From the NCBI RefSeq assembly GCF_017874735.1, contig NZ_JAGGLV010000025.1, positions 47,358-111,357 of the forward strand: DNA of 64,000 nt, in the 5' to 3' direction. Below the pieces are notes generated by a model. The model worked only from the letters and a program-made list of their open reading frames with translations, was not told the DNA's origin and made no database searches. Below, piece after piece: positions 36,201 to 44,436 of the stretch (positions are counted from its first letter, which is position 1; every line of letters starts with the position of its first letter). The DNA is from Paenibacillus silagei. Lineage in GTDB: Bacteria; Bacillota; Bacilli; Paenibacillales; Paenibacillaceae. Position numbers and translations under genes: made by a program.

Positions 36201-39200
36201 AAGGTAGAAGCGAGCTTCTGGGGAACAGAGCGTTACTCGCTGCGTATTGTCAAGCACGGGTATGACTTCGGTACCCCGATCTTCATTGACGTTCCGGCTA
36301 TGATAAGCGCAGCTGTGCTGCGGGCAGGAGCGGACTACGTGGAGATCGGACTGAATCCCGGTGTCTTTGGAATGAGTGCCGCTGATTTCACGGTGAAGGA
36401 TAGCACAGGGCAAGTGTTGCCTGTGTCCTCTGCGGTGACGGACGACCATGGCTTGACTTACCGCCTGAAGGCAGCATTTGCCGGAGGCCAGACCTATACG
36501 ATTGCGCTGCAACAGACGGGTCATGACTTCGGGGAAGTCTTGTCGGCTACGCTGCCTAGTGTGATTGCAAGTGAGGTTGGTCCTGTTAACGGGCAAGGGG
36601 TGAGTGTTCTCCTGAACCCGGCTGTTGGCGGGCTTAAGGCTGGCAGCTTCAAGCTGGTTAATGCTTCCGGGCAGTCCACTCCGGTTACAGCCGTTAAGGA
36701 GCTGAACGGGGGGGCCGGTTATGTATTGTCTGCTAATCTTGCAGATGGAGCGGTCTATACGCTGACTGTGGCCGGGACAGGCTATGACTTTGGGGCAGCT
36801 CTTACGGTGAAGGTGCCGGTACAAGTTGCACTCAGCTATGACAAAATTCAGAATGACGGGCTGACGGTGAAGCTGGACCCGGCTATTCCGGGACTTAGCG
36901 CAGCCAGCTTCATCTTGAAGGATGCGGAGGGCAATCAGAGTGTTGTGTCTACGGCAACCACGGCAGACGGAGGCGCAACGTATGACGTACGGGCGGCGCT
37001 GCAAGACAGGGCCACCTACAGTCTGAATATAGCGGCAGCCGGTTATGATTTCGGCGCGGTGCTGCCGTTCACGGTACTGCAGCCTGTCGCCAAGTCCATC
37101 GAGGCGCTGTCCAAGAACGGGTTCACCCTGCGGCTGCAAGCCGCAGTCCCTAATTTGAAAGTCAGCCACATGATATTGAAGGACAGTAACGGAGAAGCCG
37201 TAGCGCTAGATTCCCTGGTGACGGCGGACGGCGGGCTGACGTATCAAGCGGCAGCGAAGCTGACGGAAGGGGCGGCGTACCGGCTGGCGCTGACAGCTCA
37301 GGGGTATGATTTTGGACCGTCGGTTCATCTGGATGTCCTTCCGATGTTGCAATTGACAGCGAGTAACATTACCGCCGCCGGGTTCAGTCTGAATCTGAGC
37401 AAGGCTGTGCCTAATCTGAGTCTGTCCTCCGTTCGCCTGAGCGGACCGGGCGGGCAGAATATTACCCTCACCGCAAGCTCATTCTATGATGCTAATCCGG
37501 GTACAGCCGATGCGGGCAAAATCTATCTGGTGCGTGTGCCTATAGCCGCCGGTCAAACGTATATGCTGATGGTGCAAGATCCGTCCCACCCGGTAGAAGG
37601 GCCGCTCGAAGTGGTGCTGCCAGTTGAGGTTACGAGCCAGGTCACCCGTGCGGATGCCGGCGGAATAAGTGTGCTGCTGGGCCGCAAGGGAATTGATGTG
37701 CAGCCTGAGGATGTGGAGCTTCTTACGGCGGCAGGCGATAGGATCAAGGTGACGGGGATCGCTGCGGGAACTGACGCAGGTACCTACATCATTCAAACCC
37801 AGCTTGCCGAAGGCAGTACGTATTCGCTGACTCTGAAGAAGGCGGGGTATGATTTTGGGGCAGCAGTTAAGGTGTATGTGGCTTACCATGTTACCTCAAG
37901 TCTCACCGGTGTGAATGAGAATGGCTTCATTATAAGCTTCAGTACACCGGTTCAAGGTGTACAGTTCAGCTTGCAGGATGCCGGCAACAACCCGGTAACA
38001 CTGGGTCCGGTATCCACTGCAGACTTCGGACAGACGTACAAGGTGGCAGCGAACCTGGCTTACAATAAGGAATTCAAGCTGCGGCTGGATGCAGCGGGGT
38101 ATGATCTCGGTGCAGAGCTGACGGTGAATAATGTAAGCACGCCGCCGCTCCTGATGGATGCGACCTCTTCGGAGAATGGGACCCAGGTTATCCTTACGTT
38201 TGACAAGCAGCTGGCCAGCGTGATTTCAAGCGGGTCCTTCTCCGTCAAGATCGATGGTCAATGGCAAAGCTCCGTGACTGCGGCACTCGGGGCAGATCCG
38301 GCGCAGATCCTCTTGAGCTGGAACAGCAGCGGCCGGGTAATTGGTTCAGCCTCCACGGTATCGGTGGCTTACACAGGGGTGAACCGGGTGAAAGCGGTCA
38401 ATCAGACGTTCCTGGCTGTCTTTGACGAATTGCCGGTGGCTAATGTGGCGACCCTGCTCGGGTTCGTCTCCAGCTATGCCTATAAGAACGATGCAGCCTA
38501 CCCGGCTCAAATACTTCACAAGCAATACGGCAAGACGGCGCTGGAGACGGCGGAGCTTCTGCGGGACGGCGGCTTCAAGGCAGCGAATCTCTACCGTGCG
38601 GTGCTGATCGAGTATGGGATGATCCGCTCAGAACTGACGCCGATCCTGTATGCAATGAACGCGGATGCGTCAGCGCTCTATGATGCTTACAATTCGCTTA
38701 AGCCGGCTACGGCTGCGTATGATGGATTGATTACAGGAGAGCTTCTCTCGGCAGGGTATTCGGCCAGTGAGATCGGTCCGGTCCTTCAGAGATTCGATCT
38801 GTCCAGCAAAGGCATCCTGGGATATCTGAAGCGCTACAATGTATCCGTTACAGAAGCGGCGAAGGTCCTAAAGGGTAACTGGAATGAAACAAGCGGCAAT
38901 ACCGTACAGTTACTCCGGTTGACAGGTTATGACAGCCTCGGGATTGCCGGAGCTGTCCAGAGTGCATATGGTCTGAGCCATGCACAGGCCGTGTCCGCCA
39001 TGGCCGAAGGCAAGCAACCGGCAACGGAATCGGCAGCGGTCATCAAGGAGCTGTACTCGGGCGATGCCGTTACCAGTGCGACATGGCTGTCCCAAGCGGG
39101 ATATTCGGCGGCGGATGTGAGCAAGGCGATTGCAGAGCAATACAGCTTTGCTGGCGCGGCAGAAATGCTGCGGGCCTTCATGGGCGCCGGCTTCCCGGCG

Positions 39201-42200
39201 GCGTATACGTATTCTCTGCTGCGCCGGGAATATTCGCAGCAGGATGCGGCGACAGAGCTGCTGAACGCCAAGGTGTCTGCCCGGGAAGTGGCTGAAGCGG
39301 TGAAAGCCGCTGGTGACGGAGCCTCTGTGATCATTAGCGCCTTAATGGCCAAGCACTATGAGGTGCAGGAAATTGCCATCATCGTGAATGATTTATGGGT
39401 GTCGGCAGGTGTCACGTTAAGCGAGGTACTCGCTCAATTCTCCGCCAGCGGGTATCAGGCTTCAGCACAGGCCGCGCTGTTGCGTGAACAGTTCGGTGCA
39501 GAACTCCCGGCAGCGATTGCGGCTCTCTCTCCAGGGCTTACCCAATCCCAGCGGGAGCATATCCTGAAATATCTTCTGGACGGGGGATATGATCCGGTTC
39601 AGCTGGCGGACTATTATCTGAAGCAGGGCAGCCATCCTTATGAACTGTTCAGACAGTTCAGGCTGGCGGGCAAAACGCCGGTACAATCGCTGCAGACTAT
39701 GTATGATGCTTACAGACAAGCGGGAACAGCGCTCACGCTGAGCGGTGCAATGGATCTGTTCTACCATGATTACAACAACCGTTATGAAGCAGCCGATGTT
39801 CTGACGGCGCTGCGTACCGTGTTCTCTCAGGATGCAGATGAGGAGGCGGATGCTACCGCGATAGCGGCAGCCATGAGTAATTCCAGGCTGTGGGATAAGG
39901 TTGAGATTGCAGGGCCGCTTATCCGGCAGATGGGCCTCACGATGCAGGATTGGGTGGAGCTGGAGCGCACCGAGGCCTTTTCCCGATTTGGCTGCGCCTG
40001 TGATGTGCGGACGGTGGTGAAGGATACCCAGTATTTATTCGCTGGTGCGACGCTGCCGGATATCACTGTTGCCATGAGCTTATCCAGCCGGTATACCTTG
40101 AATATGATCGTGGAAGGAACGATTAATCTCTACCCTACAGGGGGTGTCAGAGCGAAAGGAATGCCTTACCTGATCTCTGCGCTGAAAAATGCGGGGTATT
40201 CCTTCGAAGAGGTCGCTGCTGAATTCGACAGTCAGGGGTGGAGTGAATGGGTGGCCGCTTTCAGCACCTACGGAATTGCAGCAAATGATGTGACTGCTTA
40301 TCTGGTTACAAAAGGTCTTACCATGAGCCAGGTCATTGACCGGCTGGCTCCGTATCCGCTGAAGGACCGGGCGCTGGTGCTGCGTGAAGCCTACGGGCTG
40401 GATAGCGCTGCTGCGATGGCACTGCTGCTCCAGCAGACTGACGAGGATCAGGAGGATATCGGCCGGGCGGCGGCCTGGGCCTACGGCAGCGATCCAATCT
40501 CGCTGTGGATTCAGACCCTGCGGGCGCAAGGCGCTACGGCGGCATCTGTCATCAATACCCTCGCCGCGCGTTACCCTGCCTACTGGCAGTCGGACAAGGT
40601 GGGTCCGGCCCTGATTCAGGGCGGATTCAGCCAGGACGAGGTCATGCGGGGGCTGCTGATCCATGCCGGAGTGCGGGGCAACCTGCAGGCGACGCTTGCG
40701 CTGCTGCAGTCGCTCTATAGCCAGCAGCAGATTACCATTGCCCAGCTCCTGAGCGCTGCCAAGCTCGTATCGCCGGAGGACGGGCTGGAATTTCTGCAGA
40801 AGGGCGGCTACAAGCTGCCGGATATGGCCCGCGCACTCAAGGATTATTACGGGCTTACGGCCGGAGAAGCCGCCAAGCTGCTTACCGCCGCTTATCCGAA
40901 TGATCAGAGTCTTATTCTATCCGGGCTTGCTTCCGTATACGGACAGACGCTCGGAAGTACGATAGCAGAAGCACTGCAGGAGCAGGGAATTACTGAAGTA
41001 AGCGCAGCTGTTGAATATCTGTGGAATGCGGGATTTGCGCCTAGAGATATTGCCAGCTCAGCCAAAGACGCCTTCCACCAGGACGCAGGTCAGACGGCGC
41101 TGCTCTTCGTGCAGAAGAATATTCTGGCTGACAGGAATGTGCTGGTAACGACCCTTGCCGCAGTCTACGGACAATCTGTTGAACAAGTGATTCATGCACT
41201 GCTTGTCCGGCAGGGAACCCCCTCCTTCGAGGAAGCCATTGCCTTTGTGTTCCAGGCCCGGTTCAGTCTGGCGAACAGCATCAGGCTGGCCAAGACAGAA
41301 TACGGATTATCTGCGGGAACAGCCTTGCAGCTGCTCACAGATTCCCGGCTATACCGCCAGGAGGATATCCTTGCGGGAGTGACGGATATCTACCGGACCT
41401 CGCAGCGTGAGAGTATCGTGGATTCACTGGCAGCCAGCGGGCTGGTCACCTTGGAATCTGCTGTATCCTTCCTGCGCAACATGAAGTTCGATCTGAACGG
41501 GATCGTCCGGGTGGGCAAGGAGCATTACCGTTTAACGGCCGGAGAGACTGCCGCCGCTCTGACCGTCGAGGGATCTTATGGTGATGAGGACATACAGAAT
41601 TCGGTGTCCTATGTATACGGGCAGAATCTGACGCAGACCCGGCTGGATACGCTGAATGCGCTGGGGATCACCGTGTTCGCCGATGCTGTGCCGGAGCTGA
41701 GAAGCGCCGGATTTGCACTCGCCGACCTAGTCCTAGCAGGCAAGACGCACTACAAGCTCAGCGCCGGAGAGACGACTTACAGCCTGCTGCAATCCGGTGG
41801 CTATCCGGTGGCTGACATTCTGGCTGCTGTGGCGGAATACTACGGCAAACCGGTGAATGAGAGCGTGGAGGAGCTGCTGAACCGCAGCGGCATTGCCTCC
41901 ATCCAGGATGCAGCGCCATATCTTCGTTCGCTCGGCTACACGCTGCAGGATGTGATCGAAGTATCCAAGAGCTATTATGGAAATTCGCTACAGGCTACTC
42001 GGGATGCTTTGCTGTCGCTCCAATTGGAAGACGCCAGCATTATAGAATGGACGGTGCGGCAGGTCTACGGCACAGCTGTGGAGGAAGGCAATACGGCTGC
42101 AACGCCTCAATCTATCCTGCAGGAAGCCGGAATTACAGGAGAGCCAGCGGCCATTGCCTATCTATGGACTGCGGGCTACCCGCTCCAGGATATTGTCAAA

Positions 42201-44294
42201 ATGCTCAAAGAGTATAACGGCCAATCAGCGGCGGCTGCCGCAGCACTGCTGATTGCAGACGGATCGTTCAGTGCTTCAGCAGTTCTGAGCAGCATCAGCG
42301 CCATTTATGGGACCACGTATGATGCCGCCACAATGGAGTTTTTCAGAGCGCAGGATATTTTCACAGATGCCCCGCAAGCGGCTCAGGTCTTAAGCACAAG
42401 CGGCTACCGGATGGCGTATATCGCGGAACTTTTGAAGAAGAGCTATGGCAAGACAGAGGCGGAGGCGAAGGTCCTCCTGAACGGACTGGGCATTTACACA
42501 GCGGATGCGGTACAGAAGACAGTGGCTGAGGTGTATTTTGCAGTGGGCACATCCTCTGGAACTCTTCAGCAATTGCTTGATCTGTATGGAATCACGGGTG
42601 CAGAAGCTGCTGTAAGCCTGCTCTATAAGCAAGGTACAGCGATACAGGATATCCTCCAGTATTTGAAGGATGCTTATAACTTGGGTGCCGATGAAGCAAC
42701 CGCCCTGCTGGCCGTGCATGTCAAGGGACCAGAGCTTGGGTTGGCCGTCACTACGGTGTATTACAGCAGCACGAATATCGGCTACCTCGCGAAGCTGATT
42801 CCGGCAACCTCTATGGGCAGCCCGGGAACGGTGGCGAACTATATGAAGGCGAAATTCAGTGATACCGATATCGTGCTAGCGCTGAAGGTGATGTTCAATC
42901 TGGACGCTCTGGGAGTGCTGGATGCAATCACTAATGCGGTGATGCCTGCAGAGCGTGTCCGGGCAGCGGTGACCGAAGTATTCGGAGCTGATCCGCTCTA
43001 TGCTTATCTGAAGCGTATGAAGAGCCGTGCCGCGAGTGCCAATGATGTGGCCGCCGAGCTGTATCTGCGGGGTCTGCTTGAGCTGGCACCGTCCAGCTAC
43101 CTGGTGGATACGCTGCGGAGCCTGGGGTACGACAACGCCAGCATTCTGAAGATGCGCTACAATTACTTCAACGAGGCGCGCAAGAATGCAGGCACGGAAG
43201 AGGAGCAGGGAACACAGCTAGTGCAGCTCGGTGTGAATACGCCAGCCGCTATCGTTCAATATTTGCGGAAGTGGAGTCTGGCCCCTTACAAGGTGCTTAA
43301 GATCGTAAGAGCAGGATTGCCGAATGCGCCAATCGCGGAGATTGCCCTTGCCATGCGTGAACAGGGCTACGATGGTGAAGCTATCATGGGAGGCCTTGAT
43401 ATCATTGGAGAAGGCGGGGACAGCATTGCTGCGATTCTCAGGAAGCTTGGGCTTCCGGTGGTACGGGCACTGGTCTTCCTGGGCAAAAGCTGGTCCGTGG
43501 ACGAGCAACTGCAATGGCTGATCCGCAATGGCTATACGCCAAGCGAATACATTGCTTACCGGAATGTGCAGACCGATAATACCATTGCGATTCTGCGGCA
43601 GCAGCTCGGCTTGTCCGCAATTGATGTTGCCAAGCTGCTGAACAAGTATAAGGGCAGTATGAGCCACTACTCCTTAGCCAAAGCGCTGTATGACGGAGGA
43701 TTTACACAGGTCAGTGAGGTTGCGGGTGCTCTGATCTCGATCAATTATCAGCCGGTCTGGCTGCTGGGATTGCTGGTGGGAATTGGCGGCTGGACAATGG
43801 ATGACATCGCCCAGGGAATGCTGGATTCCGGTCTGATCTCACTCGTGGATCTGGGCACTGCGATTCAGATGGCCACGGGCGGCGTGCTCAAGGAGACCTA
43901 CCGAATTCTCAAAAAGGTATCCACCGCCAAACAGCGGGAATTCTATGACAGTCTCGATTCCCTGGAACGCAAATTGCTGGACAACAATGAAATCGCCATG
44001 ATTGTTGTCGTATCCGCCATGCGCAACGGAAGGATTAGTATCTCCGATGCCACCAATCAGCTGAAGGTGACGGAAGGGATTGAACCGGAGGATGCACTGA
44101 AGGTGCTGATTGTATCCGGAGCCAACGTGCTGGATTCGGCAGGAGCCGTATGGGATGTCTACCGCGATTATATCGGGGCGAAGATTGTCCTGAAGATGTT
44201 CGAAAAGGCGGCAGGCCAGTATATTAGTGACTTCAAAAATTACTACACGCTGGTCATGACGTTATCCAAGATTATCTACAAAGTATCCAAGTAA
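30213..44294 (+). CDS. 4,693-residue SLH-anchored multi-repeat surface protein
   Basis: GTG start behind AAGGGGGAATTGGC, then a signal peptide (about residues 1-40, ending QAEAAA). Three N-terminal SLH repeats (about 45-225) contain GYIKGFQDGSFRPDQTISR, GYVTGFPDGTFQPDKPLAR and GYMKGFPDGTI. A parallel-beta-helix-like stretch (about 240-455) and a polyglycine then Pro/Thr/Ser linker (about 470-510) follow. About 24 beta repeats of roughly 88 residues cover about 520-2635; most end in a Y-D-F-G type motif. One more Ig-like domain covers about 2640-2735. The remaining ~1,950 residues are helical repeats, including an exact 75-residue period. The C-terminus has no wall-sorting motif. It is anchored at the N-terminus, so the helical part probably extends outward. 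Coding GC is higher than in the operon upstream. Function unknown; adhesion or cell-cell contact is inferred. Confidence 0.85.
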   Translation: MKNHRAKQRIRLLLHWLLIVSLIAGLWSPGLWQTGQAEAAAVNGTASAASDINGHWAKPQLSDWIGGGYIKGFQDGSFRPDQTISRIEFVALVNRLFAYQGTGKISFKDVPSAAWFVSQVQAAVQAGYVTGFPDGTFQPDKPLARVEAAVMLAKLTPVLMKDGEDPLKVFKDAGSIPGYGRDALGAVLSAGYMKGFPDGTIAASRQLTRAEAVVLLDRLKQQSGSHAEGGIIAPAKTLETGGTYGPATGSFTVAGDLTLNSPGITLRNVQIQGNLLIGSKVGDGEIYLEQVTVQGSTDIQGGGAHSVHINHSQLGVVTVDRADGLVRVVVGGTTIIRQLNVQSDAKLESEQSGTASGGIDGVVISGAGEVTLSGDFSSVEIKSNVKVVVTSGTIGRLSVAGGVSASSITLNEGVKVSDLELHGTASVSGAGEIVKALVDAPKVVFERSPGSVETTTRGEYTVTAPAASTAPAGAGGAGGTGGGSGGGGGGGGGSNPTHPPSPTSTPSPTPQPTLPPAEQPLEVAVTAALGTPSGFMLSFSKPVANLTAAELSLKDAAGQAIEISFIGSLNGGSSYRVAAVLKEGETYSITLSKVGYAFGAPVTLVIPVTTPEDIRVATAVQNISVAGLEVQFDQPVADLPLSGFTLKRSGTGEAVAIQEAAAHNGGSSYQLTAALQEGATYLLSVTKAGYHFGGVVSVFVPVTDPVVIPVSAEVYGITETGFEVSLNPPVAGLTPAHFALTAGDGSSIPVDGAASAEDGGVYTITAGLVPGSTYTLSMERSGYSFGTALEVTVPAVGKVKVEPSIGTVRTYGFVLSMDKTVPEIDSLSLVLENAAGGQVSIDMLSTVVPGQQYEVWASLDPKDSYTLSLDMDGYEFTEPAALAVRAEEVPSSAGWVTHSGFELQFAQGTPDFSAGDMTLQAPGGGAVAVDEVQLGLDRKSAVIAADLPAAGSYAYHVNLYDGRFIQGTVVVPETVEISKYTTFDGYPGAYSGLTVHFGRAVPGLTVSAFELKNSNGGAVVLDSAGSSDGGRTYKLLTTQINAGGPFVLGITAPGYSFGKPALLVNATLNVWGAGRKPTQFMAGLNPRVPDLTAEHFRATDLAGHEVAITGVTWDNQQRIYIVAFDGEGGQSYYVSVQADGYDFGAPKKIYVYAQNTAVDPTYGGFTLVMSPAMKINMQYGFKLTRAFEGTEVPIQKVVMNDPEGGSYQFSAALTPGYYSLALDADVDPNVVSFAVPLIATVSVDEIENSGLLAKLDYAVDGLDAGNFVMLNNDTGDPVVISSATTADQGASYRLSAHLAGGSYTLKLTGHLPEAGVNFKVAATTDAGTTSVSKITSAGFELSFANPVPGLLPGDLTITDAQNNKLNGVTLTTSDNGGTYHVRVTLAENADYTIVLKKGYILFDSPVTFHVNKWIAASIADVTKDGQFTLKFAPAFPEIENYLGLSLTDEAGTLYYPNLFESADGGASYQLRVPGNQLKPGMAYMVKLDKDEFSMNPVSFRLPPTLTVMEATTAGVKVQLDAPVPGLAQRHFVIRNAAGDSIALTSAATADAGAHYTLAGTFAGGQTYTVQYKPDVTYQVNEPVAFPISKIITAALSNITVLGFKLQFSSKVAGLTPQQVILRDPSGNPIPVNEYSLKTTDQGLSYQVTLNAVAAGKGYTLDLAREDFRLASPVSFDISASAALRLVGTVLNKIVVSVSPNLPDMTEEHFALYDSKGRKIAITVTSQGPASAMYNIEGKFDAFETYTLQAKYPGYLFGAPLTVGFQVGVYAIIHGQSRSGFKLVLSSEVPGLSAADITVTDKEGNIAAVQSLQASTAPGSYNVLVPLAGGKTYTVKIAAKAPYVFDSIDPFTLNAASATVDQLSVTGFKLSLSSPLSLDPGNVSLTDDQGQTVNLRSVITRDAGRSYEISVYLKAGVQYKLGLHVAGYDLGTELPLSIQAVAAAFEGMETGNNQAFTVRFDQAMPSLLPGDLNIKQGDNATVYHPMKISTADGGFTYKVEASFWGTERYSLRIVKHGYDFGTPIFIDVPAMISAAVLRAGADYVEIGLNPGVFGMSAADFTVKDSTGQVLPVSSAVTDDHGLTYRLKAAFAGGQTYTIALQQTGHDFGEVLSATLPSVIASEVGPVNGQGVSVLLNPAVGGLKAGSFKLVNASGQSTPVTAVKELNGGAGYVLSANLADGAVYTLTVAGTGYDFGAALTVKVPVQVALSYDKIQNDGLTVKLDPAIPGLSAASFILKDAEGNQSVVSTATTADGGATYDVRAALQDRATYSLNIAAAGYDFGAVLPFTVLQPVAKSIEALSKNGFTLRLQAAVPNLKVSHMILKDSNGEAVALDSLVTADGGLTYQAAAKLTEGAAYRLALTAQGYDFGPSVHLDVLPMLQLTASNITAAGFSLNLSKAVPNLSLSSVRLSGPGGQNITLTASSFYDANPGTADAGKIYLVRVPIAAGQTYMLMVQDPSHPVEGPLEVVLPVEVTSQVTRADAGGISVLLGRKGIDVQPEDVELLTAAGDRIKVTGIAAGTDAGTYIIQTQLAEGSTYSLTLKKAGYDFGAAVKVYVAYHVTSSLTGVNENGFIISFSTPVQGVQFSLQDAGNNPVTLGPVSTADFGQTYKVAANLAYNKEFKLRLDAAGYDLGAELTVNNVSTPPLLMDATSSENGTQVILTFDKQLASVISSGSFSVKIDGQWQSSVTAALGADPAQILLSWNSSGRVIGSASTVSVAYTGVNRVKAVNQTFLAVFDELPVANVATLLGFVSSYAYKNDAAYPAQILHKQYGKTALETAELLRDGGFKAANLYRAVLIEYGMIRSELTPILYAMNADASALYDAYNSLKPATAAYDGLITGELLSAGYSASEIGPVLQRFDLSSKGILGYLKRYNVSVTEAAKVLKGNWNETSGNTVQLLRLTGYDSLGIAGAVQSAYGLSHAQAVSAMAEGKQPATESAAVIKELYSGDAVTSATWLSQAGYSAADVSKAIAEQYSFAGAAEMLRAFMGAGFPAAYTYSLLRREYSQQDAATELLNAKVSAREVAEAVKAAGDGASVIISALMAKHYEVQEIAIIVNDLWVSAGVTLSEVLAQFSASGYQASAQAALLREQFGAELPAAIAALSPGLTQSQREHILKYLLDGGYDPVQLADYYLKQGSHPYELFRQFRLAGKTPVQSLQTMYDAYRQAGTALTLSGAMDLFYHDYNNRYEAADVLTALRTVFSQDADEEADATAIAAAMSNSRLWDKVEIAGPLIRQMGLTMQDWVELERTEAFSRFGCACDVRTVVKDTQYLFAGATLPDITVAMSLSSRYTLNMIVEGTINLYPTGGVRAKGMPYLISALKNAGYSFEEVAAEFDSQGWSEWVAAFSTYGIAANDVTAYLVTKGLTMSQVIDRLAPYPLKDRALVLREAYGLDSAAAMALLLQQTDEDQEDIGRAAAWAYGSDPISLWIQTLRAQGATAASVINTLAARYPAYWQSDKVGPALIQGGFSQDEVMRGLLIHAGVRGNLQATLALLQSLYSQQQITIAQLLSAAKLVSPEDGLEFLQKGGYKLPDMARALKDYYGLTAGEAAKLLTAAYPNDQSLILSGLASVYGQTLGSTIAEALQEQGITEVSAAVEYLWNAGFAPRDIASSAKDAFHQDAGQTALLFVQKNILADRNVLVTTLAAVYGQSVEQVIHALLVRQGTPSFEEAIAFVFQARFSLANSIRLAKTEYGLSAGTALQLLTDSRLYRQEDILAGVTDIYRTSQRESIVDSLAASGLVTLESAVSFLRNMKFDLNGIVRVGKEHYRLTAGETAAALTVEGSYGDEDIQNSVSYVYGQNLTQTRLDTLNALGITVFADAVPELRSAGFALADLVLAGKTHYKLSAGETTYSLLQSGGYPVADILAAVAEYYGKPVNESVEELLNRSGIASIQDAAPYLRSLGYTLQDVIEVSKSYYGNSLQATRDALLSLQLEDASIIEWTVRQVYGTAVEEGNTAATPQSILQEAGITGEPAAIAYLWTAGYPLQDIVKMLKEYNGQSAAAAAALLIADGSFSASAVLSSISAIYGTTYDAATMEFFRAQDIFTDAPQAAQVLSTSGYRMAYIAELLKKSYGKTEAEAKVLLNGLGIYTADAVQKTVAEVYFAVGTSSGTLQQLLDLYGITGAEAAVSLLYKQGTAIQDILQYLKDAYNLGADEATALLAVHVKGPELGLAVTTVYYSSTNIGYLAKLIPATSMGSPGTVANYMKAKFSDTDIVLALKVMFNLDALGVLDAITNAVMPAERVRAAVTEVFGADPLYAYLKRMKSRAASANDVAAELYLRGLLELAPSSYLVDTLRSLGYDNASILKMRYNYFNEARKNAGTEEEQGTQLVQLGVNTPAAIVQYLRKWSLAPYKVLKIVRAGLPNAPIAEIALAMREQGYDGEAIMGGLDIIGEGGDSIAAILRKLGLPVVRALVFLGKSWSVDEQLQWLIRNGYTPSEYIAYRNVQTDNTIAILRQQLGLSAIDVAKLLNKYKGSMSHYSLAKALYDGGFTQVSEVAGALISINYQPVWLLGLLVGIGGWTMDDIAQGMLDSGLISLVDLGTAIQMATGGVLKETYRILKKVSTAKQREFYDSLDSLERKLLDNNEIAMIVVVSAMRNGRISISDATNQLKVTEGIEPEDALKVLIVSGANVLDSAGAVWDVYRDYIGAKIVLKMFEKAAGQYISDFKNYYTLVMTLSKIIYKVSK
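31770..38127 (+). repeat. About 24 tandem ~88-residue beta repeats inside the giant gene
   Basis: Each unit has a GF-x-L/V-x-F/L strand, a P-V/A-P-G-L turn, an L-x-D-x-x-G-x-x-V strand, T/S-x-D-G-G-x-(S/T)Y near the middle, an A-x-L-x-x-G-x-x-Y strand, and ends with Y-x-F-G or a variant followed by a hydrophobic strand. Units 8-13 and 22 have diverged endings. This is coding repetition (about 264 bp period), diverged at DNA level. Confidence 0.8.
40921..42750 (+). repeat. 75-residue (225-bp) helical repeats inside the giant gene
   Basis: Successive units begin at the V/L-x-x-VYG motif (residues from about 3570). Three adjacent units counted by hand are each exactly 75 residues. Each unit reads as VYG, helix, GI/GL turn, A-V-x-x-L-R-x-x-G-F/Y, a D-I-V-x-x-x-K-x-x-Y helix, L-(S/T)-A-G-E-T-A, then a D-I-L-x-x helix. 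Some later units differ by a few residues. Related but looser helical repeats fill the region before it, from about 38,420. Confidence 0.85.
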
Positions 44295-44310
44295 GAAATG
44301 AGGCTGCAGC

Positions 44311-44340
44311 AAAGGCCGGTCCGTATAAGGACTGGCCTTT
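44311..44340 (+). terminator. Hairpin after the giant gene
   Basis: AAAGGCCGGTCC pairs with GGACTGGCCTTT (one G-U) around GTATAA-type loop bases. Only three T follow, so termination may be incomplete and the downstream kinase operon could receive read-through. Confidence 0.6.
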
Positions 44341-44436
44341 GCCGGTAACCTGTTATGGAAAATCATGGCGTGGACACCCCGACCCGGAAGGTGCTATCCT
44401 AACTTAATAGAATTTGTTATTAAGGGAGACGCAGCC

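Noticed and set aside
35892..37169. 425-residue frame antisense to the giant gene
   Set aside because: Shadow of repetitive coding sequence, rich in Arg/His/Cys with no recognisable domain.
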